64,000 bases of DNA. Source: Candidatus Eiseniibacteriota bacterium (GTDB lineage Bacteria > Eisenbacteria > RBG-16-71-46 > CAIMUX01). The stretch spans positions 1 to 64,000 of the forward strand of contig JACKCR010000011.1 in NCBI GenBank assembly GCA_020633975.1, in the 5' to 3' direction. Made by a program: the position numbers and the translations under genes. Within the stretch, counting starts at the first letter, position 1. Each line of letters starts with the position of its first letter. This document shows positions 44,183 through 52,654 of the stretch, piece after piece. A model generated the notes under the pieces. It worked only from the letters and a program-made list of their open reading frames with translations, made no database searches and had not been told where the DNA came from.

Positions 44183-44836
44183 GTGTCGACATGCGAAGCC
44201 GTGATGGAAGCACCGAAAGGGAACGCAGTGATGGAGACCCACAATCCGCCTACCGAAGTCGACCTCGTCGCTCGACTTCAGAGCGGAGACGAGACTGCGT
44301 ATGAAGAACTCGTCCGCGAGAACATCGGTCGGATGCTCGCGGTGGCGCGTCGCTTCCTCAAGAATGAGGAGGACGCGCAGGATGCGGTCCAGGAAGCGTT
44401 CGTCAACGCGTTCCGATCGATCGATCGGTTCGAGGGTGGATCGCGTCTCTCGACCTGGCTCCACCGGATCGTCGTCAATGCCGCTCTCATGAAGCTCCGC
44501 TCCAAGCGTCGTCGCCCCGAGTCTTCCATCGACGAACTCCTCCCGACCTTCCGAGAGGACGGTCACCTGGAGCAGCCGAGTTCCCAGTGGCGGTCGCTAC
44601 CCGACACCATGGTGGTGCGTGAAGAAGATCGAGTGTTCGTACGGGAGGCCATCGACAGACTTCCGGACACGTACCGTAACGTGCTCCTCCTGAGGGACAT
44701 CGAAGGCCTCGATACGGCGGAATCCGCCGCCGTACTTGGGATCAGCGAGAACGCGACCAAGGTTCGACTGCACCGGGCGCGGCAGGCTCTCCAGAGCCTC
44801 CTCGAGCCCCGCTTCCGCGAGGAAACGGTTTCGTGA
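44183..44836 (+). CDS. ECF RNA polymerase sigma factor
   Basis: The product is 217 aa. The GTG at 44183 has AGGAGGAA six bases upstream, so it is preferred to ATG 44204 or 44231. Sigma region 2 includes TAYEELVRENIGRMLAVAR, DAQDAVQEAFVNAFRSIDR and LSTWLHRIVVNAALMKLRS. Region 4 includes AIDRLPDTYRNVLLLRD and LGISENATKVRLHRARQAL. This is the RpoE-like arrangement. The next gene, a zinc-finger anti-sigma factor, overlaps it by four bases (GTGA), so the two are translationally coupled. It is distinct from the other ECF factor in the window and likely senses a different signal. Confidence 0.9.
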   Translation: MSTCEAVMEAPKGNAVMETHNPPTEVDLVARLQSGDETAYEELVRENIGRMLAVARRFLKNEEDAQDAVQEAFVNAFRSIDRFEGGSRLSTWLHRIVVNAALMKLRSKRRRPESSIDELLPTFREDGHLEQPSSQWRSLPDTMVVREEDRVFVREAIDRLPDTYRNVLLLRDIEGLDTAESAAVLGISENATKVRLHRARQALQSLLEPRFREETVS

Positions 44837-45078
44837 TCACTTGCCGGGACTTGATCAGCTTCCTCGATCGATATCTCGACGACGAGCTCAGCAAGGCCGA
44901 GCGCGATGTCTTCTCGGACCATTTGCGCGACTGCCGGTGCTGTCTCAACTACCTCGAGAAGTATCGGACCACGATCCGTCTGGAGAAACGTTGCTGCCCT
45001 TGTAGCGACACGATCCCCGACGAAGTGCCCGAGTCCCTCGTGAACGCGATCCTCAAGGCGCGCGAAGCCGGCAAGTAG
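44833..45078 (+). CDS. Zinc-finger (zf-HC2) anti-sigma factor
   Basis: The product is 81 aa from GTG 44833, overlapping the sigma stop by four bases. The N-terminus is MITCRDLISFLDRYLDDEL, and FSDHLRDCRCC supplies the His-x3-Cys-x2-Cys zinc motif of the ZAS family. A second Cys-rich cluster (KRCCPCSD) near 53-58 is unusual and could give redox sensitivity. There is no membrane helix, so it is a soluble anti-sigma factor holding the upstream sigma factor. A thiol or zinc signal is a plausible trigger, inferred from the six or more cysteines in 81 residues. Confidence 0.85.
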   Translation: MITCRDLISFLDRYLDDELSKAERDVFSDHLRDCRCCLNYLEKYRTTIRLEKRCCPCSDTIPDEVPESLVNAILKAREAGK

Positions 45079-45287
45079 AGCGCTTTCTCGAGTGAGTTGC
45101 TGCTTCCGCCCTGCCGCATTCCAATCGGCGTACGCGGTGGGCCCCTGCGAAGCAGCTCCCATCCCCGAACGATCGATCGACCCGCATCACCACCACTCGA
45201 CCTGCATCGGTTCCCTGTAGAGGGCGGCATTTCCGCTATCCTCGACTGTGTTCAGTTCGCGACGGTCTCGCGCAGGGGGAACGCATC

Positions 45288-47093
45288 ATGAATCGCGCAC
45301 GCTCGCACCACGCCGACGGGGTGTTCACCCGGTTGGTCACCGCTCTCACCATCCTCACGGCAAGCGGCTTGCTCCAAACCTCCGGCGCGGTTGGCCTTCC
45401 GATTCAGATCGACGGGGACTACTCGGACTGGAACGAAGACGCCGTGTTGGGCACGGATCCTTCCGGCGACGACGGCAGTTCCGGGATCGACTTCACCTTC
45501 CTCCAGGTCGCGGATGACGGAGATTGGGCCTACGTCCGCTTCGACCTGACGGTGGACGTACAAGGGGACGAGGGCCAGAGCCTACGGTTCGCACTCGATA
45601 CCGACCAGAACCCCGCGACTGGACTCTCCGTGGGAGGGATCGGAGCGGAGCTCGTCTGGAGGCTGGGAGACCGGACGGGGAACGTCTACCCGTCGGGGAC
45701 CCAGGTCGATCAGGCTTCCCTCGGAATCGTGCTCGCGCCAACGGTGAGCGACACGCAACTCGAGTTTGCTCTCTCCCGCCAGGCGACCCCTGCGGGAACG
45801 TCGCTGTTCCCGGGCGCCGCCTTCTCGATCTACGTCTGGGACGATGCGAACGGCGACGCCATCGGTCCGTTCGACTACACGTTCTCGGGAGACACCCAGC
45901 CCGTCGACTCGCGATCCCTCGATCGCGAAGATCCGCTCCAGTTCCGTCTCGCGTCCTACAACATAGAGAACGACGGGCTCTTCGACGGGGGAGCACGTGC
46001 GGCGGCGTTCCAGCGAATCTTCGGTGCGGTCGATCCCGACGTCTGGGTGCTCTGTGAGATCTGGAACCACGACGCGGCGGAGACCGAGGCGCGTGTCGAG
46101 CAGTTCCTCCCGAGCCCTTCGGGCGAGAGTTGGCATGCTCTCAAGCGTGACCAGGGGAACGTGATCGTGAGTCGGTACCCGATCCTGGACTCTTGGGATG
46201 TCCTTCCCGGGAGTCGGCTCACGGCGGCACTCCTCGACTTGAGGCCAGACTTCGATACCGATCTCCTCGTCATCGCGAACCACTGGAGCTGCTGCACTGC
46301 GGACGACAACCGGCAGGAACAGGCCGATGCTTTGATCTCGTTCCTCCGCGATGCCCGCACGTCTGGTGGTGTCATCGACCTCGCACCCGACACTCCGATC
46401 TTGGCCGCGGGCGACTTCAACCTCGTCGGTTGGAGGCGTCAGCTCGAGACACTGACGACGGGTGACATCGTCGACGAGGGCACGTTTGGACCGGATTCGC
46501 CTCCTGATTGGGATGGCTCCGAGTTCGACCGTGCAGAGGTCCGCCATCCGGACACGCGGTTCGTCTACACCTGGCGGAACGACGGAGGCAGCTTCTACCC
46601 GGGCCAACTGGACTACATCTGGTTCACGGGCTCCGTCGCGACGCTCCACAGGAGCCTGACCGTCGAGACACGGACGATGCTGTCCTCGTCGCTCGCGGAG
46701 TTCGGTCTCGGAGCGGGGGACACCGAGACTGCGAGTGACCATGCAGCGGTGTTCGCGGACTTCTCCTTCGACGACACGAGCTCGGTCGAGCACCTTCCGA
46801 TCAGCGGCGAGCCCCGTCTGAGTTGGCTTGCGGCACGCCCGAATCCGTTCCTCGGAAGCACCGACCTGCGGTTCGAACTCGAGACGTCGGCGACCGTCTC
46901 CGTCTCCATCTACGACGTTTCGGGCCGAGAGGTCCGTCGCCTCGTCGATGGCGATCGCTTGGACGCCGGTCCCCACGGGTACCACTGGGACGGGACGGAC
47001 TCGGATGGGCGGCAGGTGCCCGCTGGTGCTTACGTCTATGAGGTCCGGGCCGAGGGTGAGGTGCTGGGTTCGACCCTCGTCCGCCTCCACTAG
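45288..47093 (+). CDS. Secreted endonuclease/exonuclease/phosphatase-family protein with FlgD-like tail
   Basis: The product is 601 aa. The ATG at 45288 follows AGGGGGAA. The signal peptide runs to about residue 34 (LTILTASGLLQTSGAVG). Residues 38-205 resemble a CBM9-like sandwich (IQIDGDYSDWNEDAVLG, WAYVRFDLTV). Residues about 218-510 are the EEP domain: FRLASYNIEN, LCEIWNHD (metal Glu), ILAAGDFNLVG and TASDHAAVFADF (catalytic Asp-His). The tail (about 525-601) is FlgD-like: RPNPFLGSTDLRF, YDVSGREVRRLV, AGAYVYEVR. It is probably an extracellular nuclease or phosphodiesterase held at the surface. The substrate is not set by sequence. Confidence 0.85.
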   Translation: MNRARSHHADGVFTRLVTALTILTASGLLQTSGAVGLPIQIDGDYSDWNEDAVLGTDPSGDDGSSGIDFTFLQVADDGDWAYVRFDLTVDVQGDEGQSLRFALDTDQNPATGLSVGGIGAELVWRLGDRTGNVYPSGTQVDQASLGIVLAPTVSDTQLEFALSRQATPAGTSLFPGAAFSIYVWDDANGDAIGPFDYTFSGDTQPVDSRSLDREDPLQFRLASYNIENDGLFDGGARAAAFQRIFGAVDPDVWVLCEIWNHDAAETEARVEQFLPSPSGESWHALKRDQGNVIVSRYPILDSWDVLPGSRLTAALLDLRPDFDTDLLVIANHWSCCTADDNRQEQADALISFLRDARTSGGVIDLAPDTPILAAGDFNLVGWRRQLETLTTGDIVDEGTFGPDSPPDWDGSEFDRAEVRHPDTRFVYTWRNDGGSFYPGQLDYIWFTGSVATLHRSLTVETRTMLSSSLAEFGLGAGDTETASDHAAVFADFSFDDTSSVEHLPISGEPRLSWLAARPNPFLGSTDLRFELETSATVSVSIYDVSGREVRRLVDGDRLDAGPHGYHWDGTDSDGRQVPAGAYVYEVRAEGEVLGSTLVRLH

Positions 47094-47116
47094 ACTGACG
47101 AAAAACCTATGGTTCC

Positions 47117-47132
47117 CACGATTGAAGTCGTG
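47117..47132 (+). promoter_or_regulatory. Inverted repeats upstream of the metal-uptake cluster
   Basis: CACGA-N6-TCGTG (47117-47132) and CGCG-AAGT-CGCG (47134-47145) lie 16-44 bases before ATG 47161, and GAAGTCG occurs twice (47124 and 47138). These dyads could be an operator for a metal-responsive repressor, but they do not match a Zur or Fur box I know. Confidence 0.35.
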
Positions 47133-47160
47133 ACGCGAAGTCGCGGTTCTCTGTAGTCTC

Positions 47161-47496
47161 ATGTCTATGAGTGTTCGTGCTCGGCACATGAGGCGAAGCC
47201 GGGGCGTCCTGTCCCATCTGCTACGTCTCGTTCTCTCGCTCAGTTTCGTCGTGGGGGTCATCACCCTCGAGACCGAAGAGGCGAGTGGCTGTCATGATCA
47301 CGAGCCACTCCATCCAAGCGTTTCGTGTGATGCCTGCTGGTTCTCTGCCAATCACACCGGCATCTCCGCTCCCACTTCGGTAACGCTCTCTGCTCCCGAA
47401 CTCCAGGTGTGGGCTCCCATCGATCATGGGGAGACGGCCCTTCCGCAGGGCGCGGAGCGTTCCCTCCACCGCCTTCGAGCTCCTCCGACCCACTGA
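47161..47496 (+). CDS. Small exported His/Cys-rich protein
   Basis: The product is 111 aa from ATG 47161 (ATG 47167 is also possible). A hydrophobic segment (LLRLVLSLSFVVGVITL, about 20-36) is a signal or anchor. Just after it comes a metal-ligand-like patch, SGCHDHEPLHPSVSCDACW, with three His and three Cys in 19 residues, plus FSANH. The rest is low in structure. It precedes a porin-like gene and a ZnuA/ZnuB-like pair on the same strand, so a periplasmic metal-binding or delivery role is a reasonable inference. No named family is certain. Confidence 0.6.
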   Translation: MSMSVRARHMRRSRGVLSHLLRLVLSLSFVVGVITLETEEASGCHDHEPLHPSVSCDACWFSANHTGISAPTSVTLSAPELQVWAPIDHGETALPQGAERSLHRLRAPPTH

Positions 47497-47739
47497 CTCC
47501 ACCGTACGGGACTCTCGCTCCCGAGTTCGTCGACGTGGACGACGGGCCTGCGGGGGTCCCCCTCGTTTGCCGGACCGCAGATAGCGGTTCCGTCTCGAAA
47601 CACACAGTGGAATCAGACTCCCGTGCCTTCGAGTGAGGCCGGGACGGGTCCGTCGTTCGAAATGCGGTGCAACCCGAGATCCAACTCGAACGGGGACGTG
47701 CGTCCCGGTCTCCCTCCATGCGCGGAGCTTGGAGGATCG

Positions 47740-48957
47740 ATGCTCCGTCCGAATCAGCCAGACCGGCTCGCCGTGCCGGTCTGGTATGTGACACGAACGC
47801 CTGCAAGGCTGGTCTTTGCGACGCTGACAGTTGCCATGTTCGCCGTCGCGTTGCTCGCGGTCGCGACGCCAGCGTCTGCCGGCGTGACCAATCCGAAGAT
47901 ATCGATACTGGGACAGCCGTCGATCGTCTGGACCGACGACGCCGAGAACCCAGACCGAAAGCGGCCGGTGCTCGACATCGGCGAGACCGAGATCATCTAT
48001 GACGACTATCTGAACCCGTACGCGAGCGGGTACTTCACGCTCGCGATCGCAGAGGAGGGACTGGAGCTCGAGGAGGGGTACTTCACTCTCTTCCGCGGCC
48101 TACCCGGCGAACTCGCTCTCAAAGGCGGTCAGTATCGTGTGCCGTTTGGTCGGATCAATCCGACTCATCCACACGCCCTACCGTTCGCGGAACCGTTCGA
48201 GGTCGTCTCCTCGTATCTACCCGGGGAGGAGGCCCTGATCGAGCCCGGCGTCGAGCTGTCCAGACGGATCCCGATCGTGGGGGACGTATCGGTGGAGGTG
48301 CAGGCCGATTGGCTCCAGGGGAACTCGTTCCGGGTCGAGCGTGAAGCGGACGAAACGGACTCCACCGATCCACTGAACTCCGGCGGGGACGACGGAGCCG
48401 AACTGACCCGGCCCGCATTCTTCGGACGCCTCTCGGGATTCGGGATGCTCGGTGAGCGATCTGCGCTCGAGGTCGGGCTCTCGGCGGTGGGCGGCACGAA
48501 CAACGTCGACGCCGGAACGCGGACCTATGTCTATGGCGCCGACGCGAAGGCGAAGCTGTGGACCTCGCCCCAGTCGTACCTCGTGCTTCAGGGCGAGCTG
48601 TTGTCTCGGTCGCTCGAAGAGGCGGCCTGGGAAGACGGCGGATACGTATCGAACGATCTCGACTCGGTGGGAGGCTATCTCTTCGCCGACTTCAACTGGG
48701 CGAGCCGGTACAACGTCGGCGCATCGTTCGAGGTGTTCGAGGAACCGGTCGCCCGCGGCGGTGAAGGCGATGCCACCCGTGACGGAAACCCGACGATGCG
48801 GGGACTGGGGCTGTTCGGCGGGATCGCCTTGATGGAAGAGACGACCGCGATCCGTCTCGACTGGAAGCGCCTCGATCCGGACGAAGGGGACGGGTCGAAC
48901 ACGCTCACCCTGCGTGTCATCTACTCCATGGGTCCCCACAAGGCACATCAGTTCTGA
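47740..48957 (+). CDS. Outer-membrane porin-like protein near metal transporter
   Basis: The product is 405 aa. The ATG at 47740 follows GGAGGATCG, so the longer frame from 47623 is rejected. The signal peptide has a core LVFATLTVAMFAVALLAVA and cleavage near ASA-G. The mature part alternates in beta strands (GYFTLAIAEEGLELEEGYFTLF, GQYRVPFGRINPTH, VSVEVQADWLQGNSF, YNVGASFEVFEEPV) and ends ...LRVIYSMGPHKAHQF; a C-terminal Phe is typical of barrel insertion. It probably passes metal or small solutes to the ZnuA-like protein encoded 155 bases downstream. The substrate is inferred from context. Confidence 0.65.
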   Translation: MLRPNQPDRLAVPVWYVTRTPARLVFATLTVAMFAVALLAVATPASAGVTNPKISILGQPSIVWTDDAENPDRKRPVLDIGETEIIYDDYLNPYASGYFTLAIAEEGLELEEGYFTLFRGLPGELALKGGQYRVPFGRINPTHPHALPFAEPFEVVSSYLPGEEALIEPGVELSRRIPIVGDVSVEVQADWLQGNSFRVEREADETDSTDPLNSGGDDGAELTRPAFFGRLSGFGMLGERSALEVGLSAVGGTNNVDAGTRTYVYGADAKAKLWTSPQSYLVLQGELLSRSLEEAAWEDGGYVSNDLDSVGGYLFADFNWASRYNVGASFEVFEEPVARGGEGDATRDGNPTMRGLGLFGGIALMEETTAIRLDWKRLDPDEGDGSNTLTLRVIYSMGPHKAHQF

Positions 48958-49061
48958 TGAGTCTCGTATCCAAGCGGCCGGACCACGGCGCTGCCGACGA
49001 CAGAGCTTCTGCTCGTCCGGACGGGCCTGAGTGTCCCACCGACGTTTGCCTTGATGTCTCG

Positions 49062-49084
49062 GATCCCGGCCGTCGGCCGGGATC
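49062..49084 (+). promoter_or_regulatory. Hairpin in the leader of the znuA-like gene
   Basis: GATCCCGGCC (49062-49071) pairs perfectly with GGCCGGGATC (49075-49084) around GTC. The stem ends 28 bases before the ATG at 49113. It may end transcription from the porin gene or modulate the downstream genes; there is no U-tract. Confidence 0.5.
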
Positions 49085-49112
49085 GAGGCGATCTCTCAGA
49101 AAGGACTACACG

Positions 49113-50075
49113 ATGAACTGTCTGTCTTTCGTGCGACGCAGCAGGACGTACTCGCACAGCAGACTGTGCACAGCTGCCATCTCGCGCGCGGCGCTCCTGC
49201 TTGCAGGGATCCTTCTCTCAACTACCTTTCCGGCTGACGCCGATGCAAAGGTGCGGGTCGTTGCGTCTCTCACGGACCTCGGGTCGATCGCAGCGGCGGT
49301 TGGCGGGGACCAGGTCGACGTGAACGCGATCGCACGGCCGAACGCCGATCCGCACCGGGTCGAGGTGCTCCCTTCGTACATGGTCCGCGTGTCTCGGGCG
49401 GACCTCTACCTGGAGGTAGGACTCGGCCTAGACACGTGGGCTCGGCAGATCATCGATGGGTCGCACAACGGCAAGGTGCGCATCCTCGACTGCTCCACCG
49501 GGATCGAGCCTCTGGAGAAGCCGGTCGGCCGGGTCGACGCTTCGATGGGAGACGTCCATCCGGACGGGAATCCCCACTACTGGCTGGATCCCGAGAACGG
49601 TGGCAGGGTGGCCGAGTCGATCGCTTCGGCGCTCGCGGAAATCGATCCCGCCCACGCTGCGGACTACCGAGAGCGGGCGCGTGCGTTCGTCACTCGCTGT
49701 AGCGAGGTGAAGGCCGAGGGCTCGAACGCGTCACGATCCGTGGCGCAACACAGGATCGTGACGTACCACAGCTCGTGGACCTATCTCGTCGCCGCCTACG
49801 GGTTCGAGGTGGCGGGCACGGTCGAACCGGTGCCAGGCATTCCGCCGACCGCACGGCATCTCCAGGAGTTGGTCCACATCATCCGGTCGGAGCAGATCGT
49901 CACGCTGCTTGCGGAGCCGTACTTCGGTACGGACGCGACGGACTTCTTGAACCGAGAGACGGGAGTGACAGTGCATCGGATCTCTCCGAGCTGTGACGAC
50001 GTCGGGCCCGAGAGCTACATCGATCATGCGCGGGAGCTCGCCTCCCTCCTCGCGCCCACCTCCGTTCAAGGCTGA
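49113..50075 (+). CDS. znuA: Zinc/manganese ABC transporter substrate-binding protein (ZnuA-like)
   Basis: The product is 320 aa. The ATG at 49113 follows AAAGGAC; a longer frame from 48957 is not supported. A signal peptide ends near ADA-K. The TroA/ZnuA cluster-9 fold is marked by VRVVASLTDLGSIAAAVGG at the N-terminus and by the spaced His ligands PNADPHRVEVLPS, DGNPHYWLDPENG and TYHSSWTYLVAAYGF, with YFGTDATDFL supplying the late Asp. The long His-rich loop of proteobacterial ZnuA is absent. It binds a divalent metal in the periplasm and hands it to the permease encoded 11 bases downstream. Confidence 0.9.
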   Translation: MNCLSFVRRSRTYSHSRLCTAAISRAALLLAGILLSTTFPADADAKVRVVASLTDLGSIAAAVGGDQVDVNAIARPNADPHRVEVLPSYMVRVSRADLYLEVGLGLDTWARQIIDGSHNGKVRILDCSTGIEPLEKPVGRVDASMGDVHPDGNPHYWLDPENGGRVAESIASALAEIDPAHAADYRERARAFVTRCSEVKAEGSNASRSVAQHRIVTYHSSWTYLVAAYGFEVAGTVEPVPGIPPTARHLQELVHIIRSEQIVTLLAEPYFGTDATDFLNRETGVTVHRISPSCDDVGPESYIDHARELASLLAPTSVQG

Positions 50076-50086
50076 GAGGACACATC

Positions 50087-50917
50087 GTGGACGCGATCTT
50101 CCTTCCGTTCTTCCGCACCGCGCTCCTCGCGGCGTTGGTGCTCGCAGGCATCCATGCCTACCTCGGGTACCACGTCGTACGTCGCGGAGTGATCTTCGTC
50201 GACCTCGCACTTGCCCAAATGGCCGCGCTCGGCGTCGCGGTCGCGGTCTTCCTCGGCAAGGGGGAGAGCGCTTTCTGGTCCTACGTGCTGCCGCTCGGGA
50301 TGACCATCGTCGGAGCGGCGAGCTTCGCGTGGCTTCGGGGGCAGGAGCGCAAGGTGCCGCTCGAGGCGTTCATCGGGATCGTGTTCGCAACGGCGCAGGC
50401 GCTGGTCTTTCTCGTGCTCGAAAGCTCGCCCGCGGGGCCCGAGCACGTGAAGGAGACCTTGGTGGGCGCGATCTTCACCGTCGATCCCGCTCACGTGGGG
50501 AAGACGGCTCTCCTCTACGCATTTGTGGGAGCGGTCCACGTCGTCTTGAGGAAGCCGTTCTTCGAGATCACAGAGGACTCGCGTGCAGCGAAGGCGAAGG
50601 GGAGGAACCTCTTCCTCTGGGACTTCGTGTTCTACGCCACGTTCGGACTCGTCGTCACCTCGTCGGTGAAGATCGCGGGTGTTCTCTTGGTGTTCGGGCT
50701 CCTCGTGATTCCGTCGGTGGCCGGAGTCCTGCTCACGCGGACTCCTGGACGTGCACTGGCGGTCGGTTGGGTGTTTGCGTTTCTCGGGAGCTTCCTCGGT
50801 CTGCTCGGGTCCGTGCGGTTCGACCTTCCCGCGGCCCCGAGCATCCTCGTGATGCTCTCGATCGGACTCGTCGTGTTGGGTTCGGTTGCGAGGCTCCGGG
50901 AAGGGCAAGTTCCGTAG
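50087..50917 (+). CDS. znuB: Zinc/manganese ABC transporter permease (ZnuB-like)
   Basis: The product is 276 aa from GTG 50087, 11 bases after the substrate-binding gene. It has eight or so hydrophobic segments (FRTALLAALVLAGIHAYLG, LALAQMAALGVAVAVFLG, WSYVLPLGMTIVGAASF, and KIAGVLLVFGLLVIPSVAG near the C-terminus), and the motif GVIFVDLALAQMAALG is typical of ABC-3 family metal permeases. It forms the inner-membrane channel for the ZnuA-like protein. No ATPase gene follows, so the energising subunit must come from elsewhere. Confidence 0.9.
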   Translation: MDAIFLPFFRTALLAALVLAGIHAYLGYHVVRRGVIFVDLALAQMAALGVAVAVFLGKGESAFWSYVLPLGMTIVGAASFAWLRGQERKVPLEAFIGIVFATAQALVFLVLESSPAGPEHVKETLVGAIFTVDPAHVGKTALLYAFVGAVHVVLRKPFFEITEDSRAAKAKGRNLFLWDFVFYATFGLVVTSSVKIAGVLLVFGLLVIPSVAGVLLTRTPGRALAVGWVFAFLGSFLGLLGSVRFDLPAAPSILVMLSIGLVVLGSVARLREGQVP

Positions 50918-51038
50918 GAGTTCGTCGTTCCAACAACAAGCACTCACGGATCGGGTGCGTTGTCGGAACGAGAATCCGGCTGGGAAAGGTCGGGGTGCTC
51001 GCCTGAGTCGTCCAACGGTGCTACTCTCACGTCGTCAC

Positions 51039-51057
51039 GGTCTCGTGCCTCGAGACC
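51039..51057 (+). terminator. Possible terminator hairpin after the metal-uptake genes
   Basis: GGTCTCG (51039-51045) pairs with CGAGACC (51051-51057) around a 5-base loop, about 120 bases after the permease stop. No U-tract follows, so termination is only suggested. The remainder of the 239-base gap up to 51157 shows no gene. Confidence 0.35.
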
Positions 51058-51156
51058 GGCCCGCGTGAGCGACGGTTCGTTCGCCGCAGGCGATGCACCC
51101 TCTCGTCGCTCTCCCCGCCGGCCCCGTGGTGCAACTTCCTGACGAGGAGGTTCGCC

Positions 51157-52602
51157 ATGCTACTCCGCCAACGGATCATCGTGGTCGCCCTGCTGTTCGC
51201 GGCGCTTCTCTTGTTCCTCAGCACGCTCGCGAACGGGGCGTGGCAGCGCACGCGGTTGACCGACACGGCCGGTGAATCGACTCGGCCGCATCTCGTTCAC
51301 GACCTCACGGACGCGGCCCACGTGTTCTACGAGGAAGAAGGCGAGATTCGTCATCTCGTCGTCGGGAATCCCGTTCCCGAAGTCTTGGGGACTGGGGATG
51401 AACTGGACGTCGAGCACTGTGGTGTGTGTGGCGAGATCTCTCTCGCGTGGGTCGGCACGGACGAGCATCCGCACTTCCGCTCGTTCGCGGACGGCGTGTG
51501 GAGCGCGGATTCGTTCCAGCCTACGGTCTTCGGGCCGACCGTCGCGGTCGCCGTTTCGCATCACGGTGAGGGACGGCTTCTTTGGGCCGAGTACGACCTC
51601 ATGACCGAGGAGCTGGTCGTCCTTTTCATCTGGCAGAACGACGGAGAGTGGGAGGGGATCGTCGAACTCGGCAGAACCGACCCCGGTGACTACTATCCGG
51701 AAGACACAGTCCTGTCGCTGGACCGGATCGGATCCGATGGGCGACTCATCGCGAGCTGGGTCAATGCGGAGATCTCGGCCACTCCGGGACTACGCGCGCG
51801 TACCGGGAAAGATGCGTCGTGGGACGAAGTGGAGACGGTCTACGGACACTTCGCGTGGGACTACGCGGGTGATACCGCCTATCCGTCGGGCGTGACCCAC
51901 TTCGCGGGGAACGGTCCACAACCCACGTGTCCCTGCAACAGCCTCCACTATGTGAGCGGATCGGAGGGGAGCTGGAGCGAGGCCGAGAACATCGGGCGTG
52001 ACCACTATCCCGCAGAGATGGAGTGGCCGCAGCAGATGGCACTTCACGTCCGTCAGAGTGATGGAGTTCCACTCGTCGTGTGGCGGCACGAGGCGTACGA
52101 GATGCTCGAGCTCGTGGACGAACGACTGGTGCTCGGCAACAAAGTCGGCGGGGAGTGGTCGTATCAGTACGACATCGCGGCGGGTCGGAATGCGCAACAC
52201 CCGGATGTTTCCACGGACGCTGCCGGACACGCCTACGTAGTGTGGAGTGACGACAGCGGTGGCGCCTTCGACCTCTACCTCGCCACCGACCTAGACCCGT
52301 CGAGCCTGGTCACGACCGAGGTGGCGGACTATGGGGGTCTGCGCGTCTACCCGAATCCCGCCCGACTCGGTGCGTTCGTCGAGTGGGACTCGGATGCAGC
52401 CACCGCACCGCGACTTCGCCTGCTCGATGCGTTCGGTCGGGAAGTGTGCACACACAGCCTCGTTCCCGAGTCGGACTGCGTGCGCGTATGGTGGGAGCTC
52501 ACGGACCGTGCCGGTCGTCCTCTTCCCAACGGGGTCTACCTGCTCGAGCTGAGCGACGACATCGATCCGGTGGAATCGACGCGGATCGTCGTGATCCGCT
52601 GA
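51157..52602 (+). CDS. Secreted propeller-like protein with FlgD-like tail
   Basis: The product is 481 aa. The ATG at 51157 follows GAGGAGG. The signal peptide (RIIVVALLFAALLLFLSTL) is cleaved near NGA. Residues about 35-385 contain repeated blades (STRPHLVHDLTDAAHVFYE, ISLAWVGTDEHPHFRSF, GRLLWAEYD, GHAYVVWSDDSGGAFDLYL) resembling a BNR/sialidase-like beta-propeller without clear Asp boxes. The C-terminal 80 residues are a FlgD-like module (YPNPARLGAFVEW, LDAFGREVC, NGVYLLEL) ending in IVVIR. It is likely an extracellular surface protein. Function unknown. Confidence 0.7.
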   Translation: MLLRQRIIVVALLFAALLLFLSTLANGAWQRTRLTDTAGESTRPHLVHDLTDAAHVFYEEEGEIRHLVVGNPVPEVLGTGDELDVEHCGVCGEISLAWVGTDEHPHFRSFADGVWSADSFQPTVFGPTVAVAVSHHGEGRLLWAEYDLMTEELVVLFIWQNDGEWEGIVELGRTDPGDYYPEDTVLSLDRIGSDGRLIASWVNAEISATPGLRARTGKDASWDEVETVYGHFAWDYAGDTAYPSGVTHFAGNGPQPTCPCNSLHYVSGSEGSWSEAENIGRDHYPAEMEWPQQMALHVRQSDGVPLVVWRHEAYEMLELVDERLVLGNKVGGEWSYQYDIAAGRNAQHPDVSTDAAGHAYVVWSDDSGGAFDLYLATDLDPSSLVTTEVADYGGLRVYPNPARLGAFVEWDSDAATAPRLRLLDAFGREVCTHSLVPESDCVRVWWELTDRAGRPLPNGVYLLELSDDIDPVESTRIVVIR

Positions 52603-52654
52603 CCTTCGATCGTGACCTCGCATGTCCAGACTCGCGAGCCCAACTTCGCTTGTT

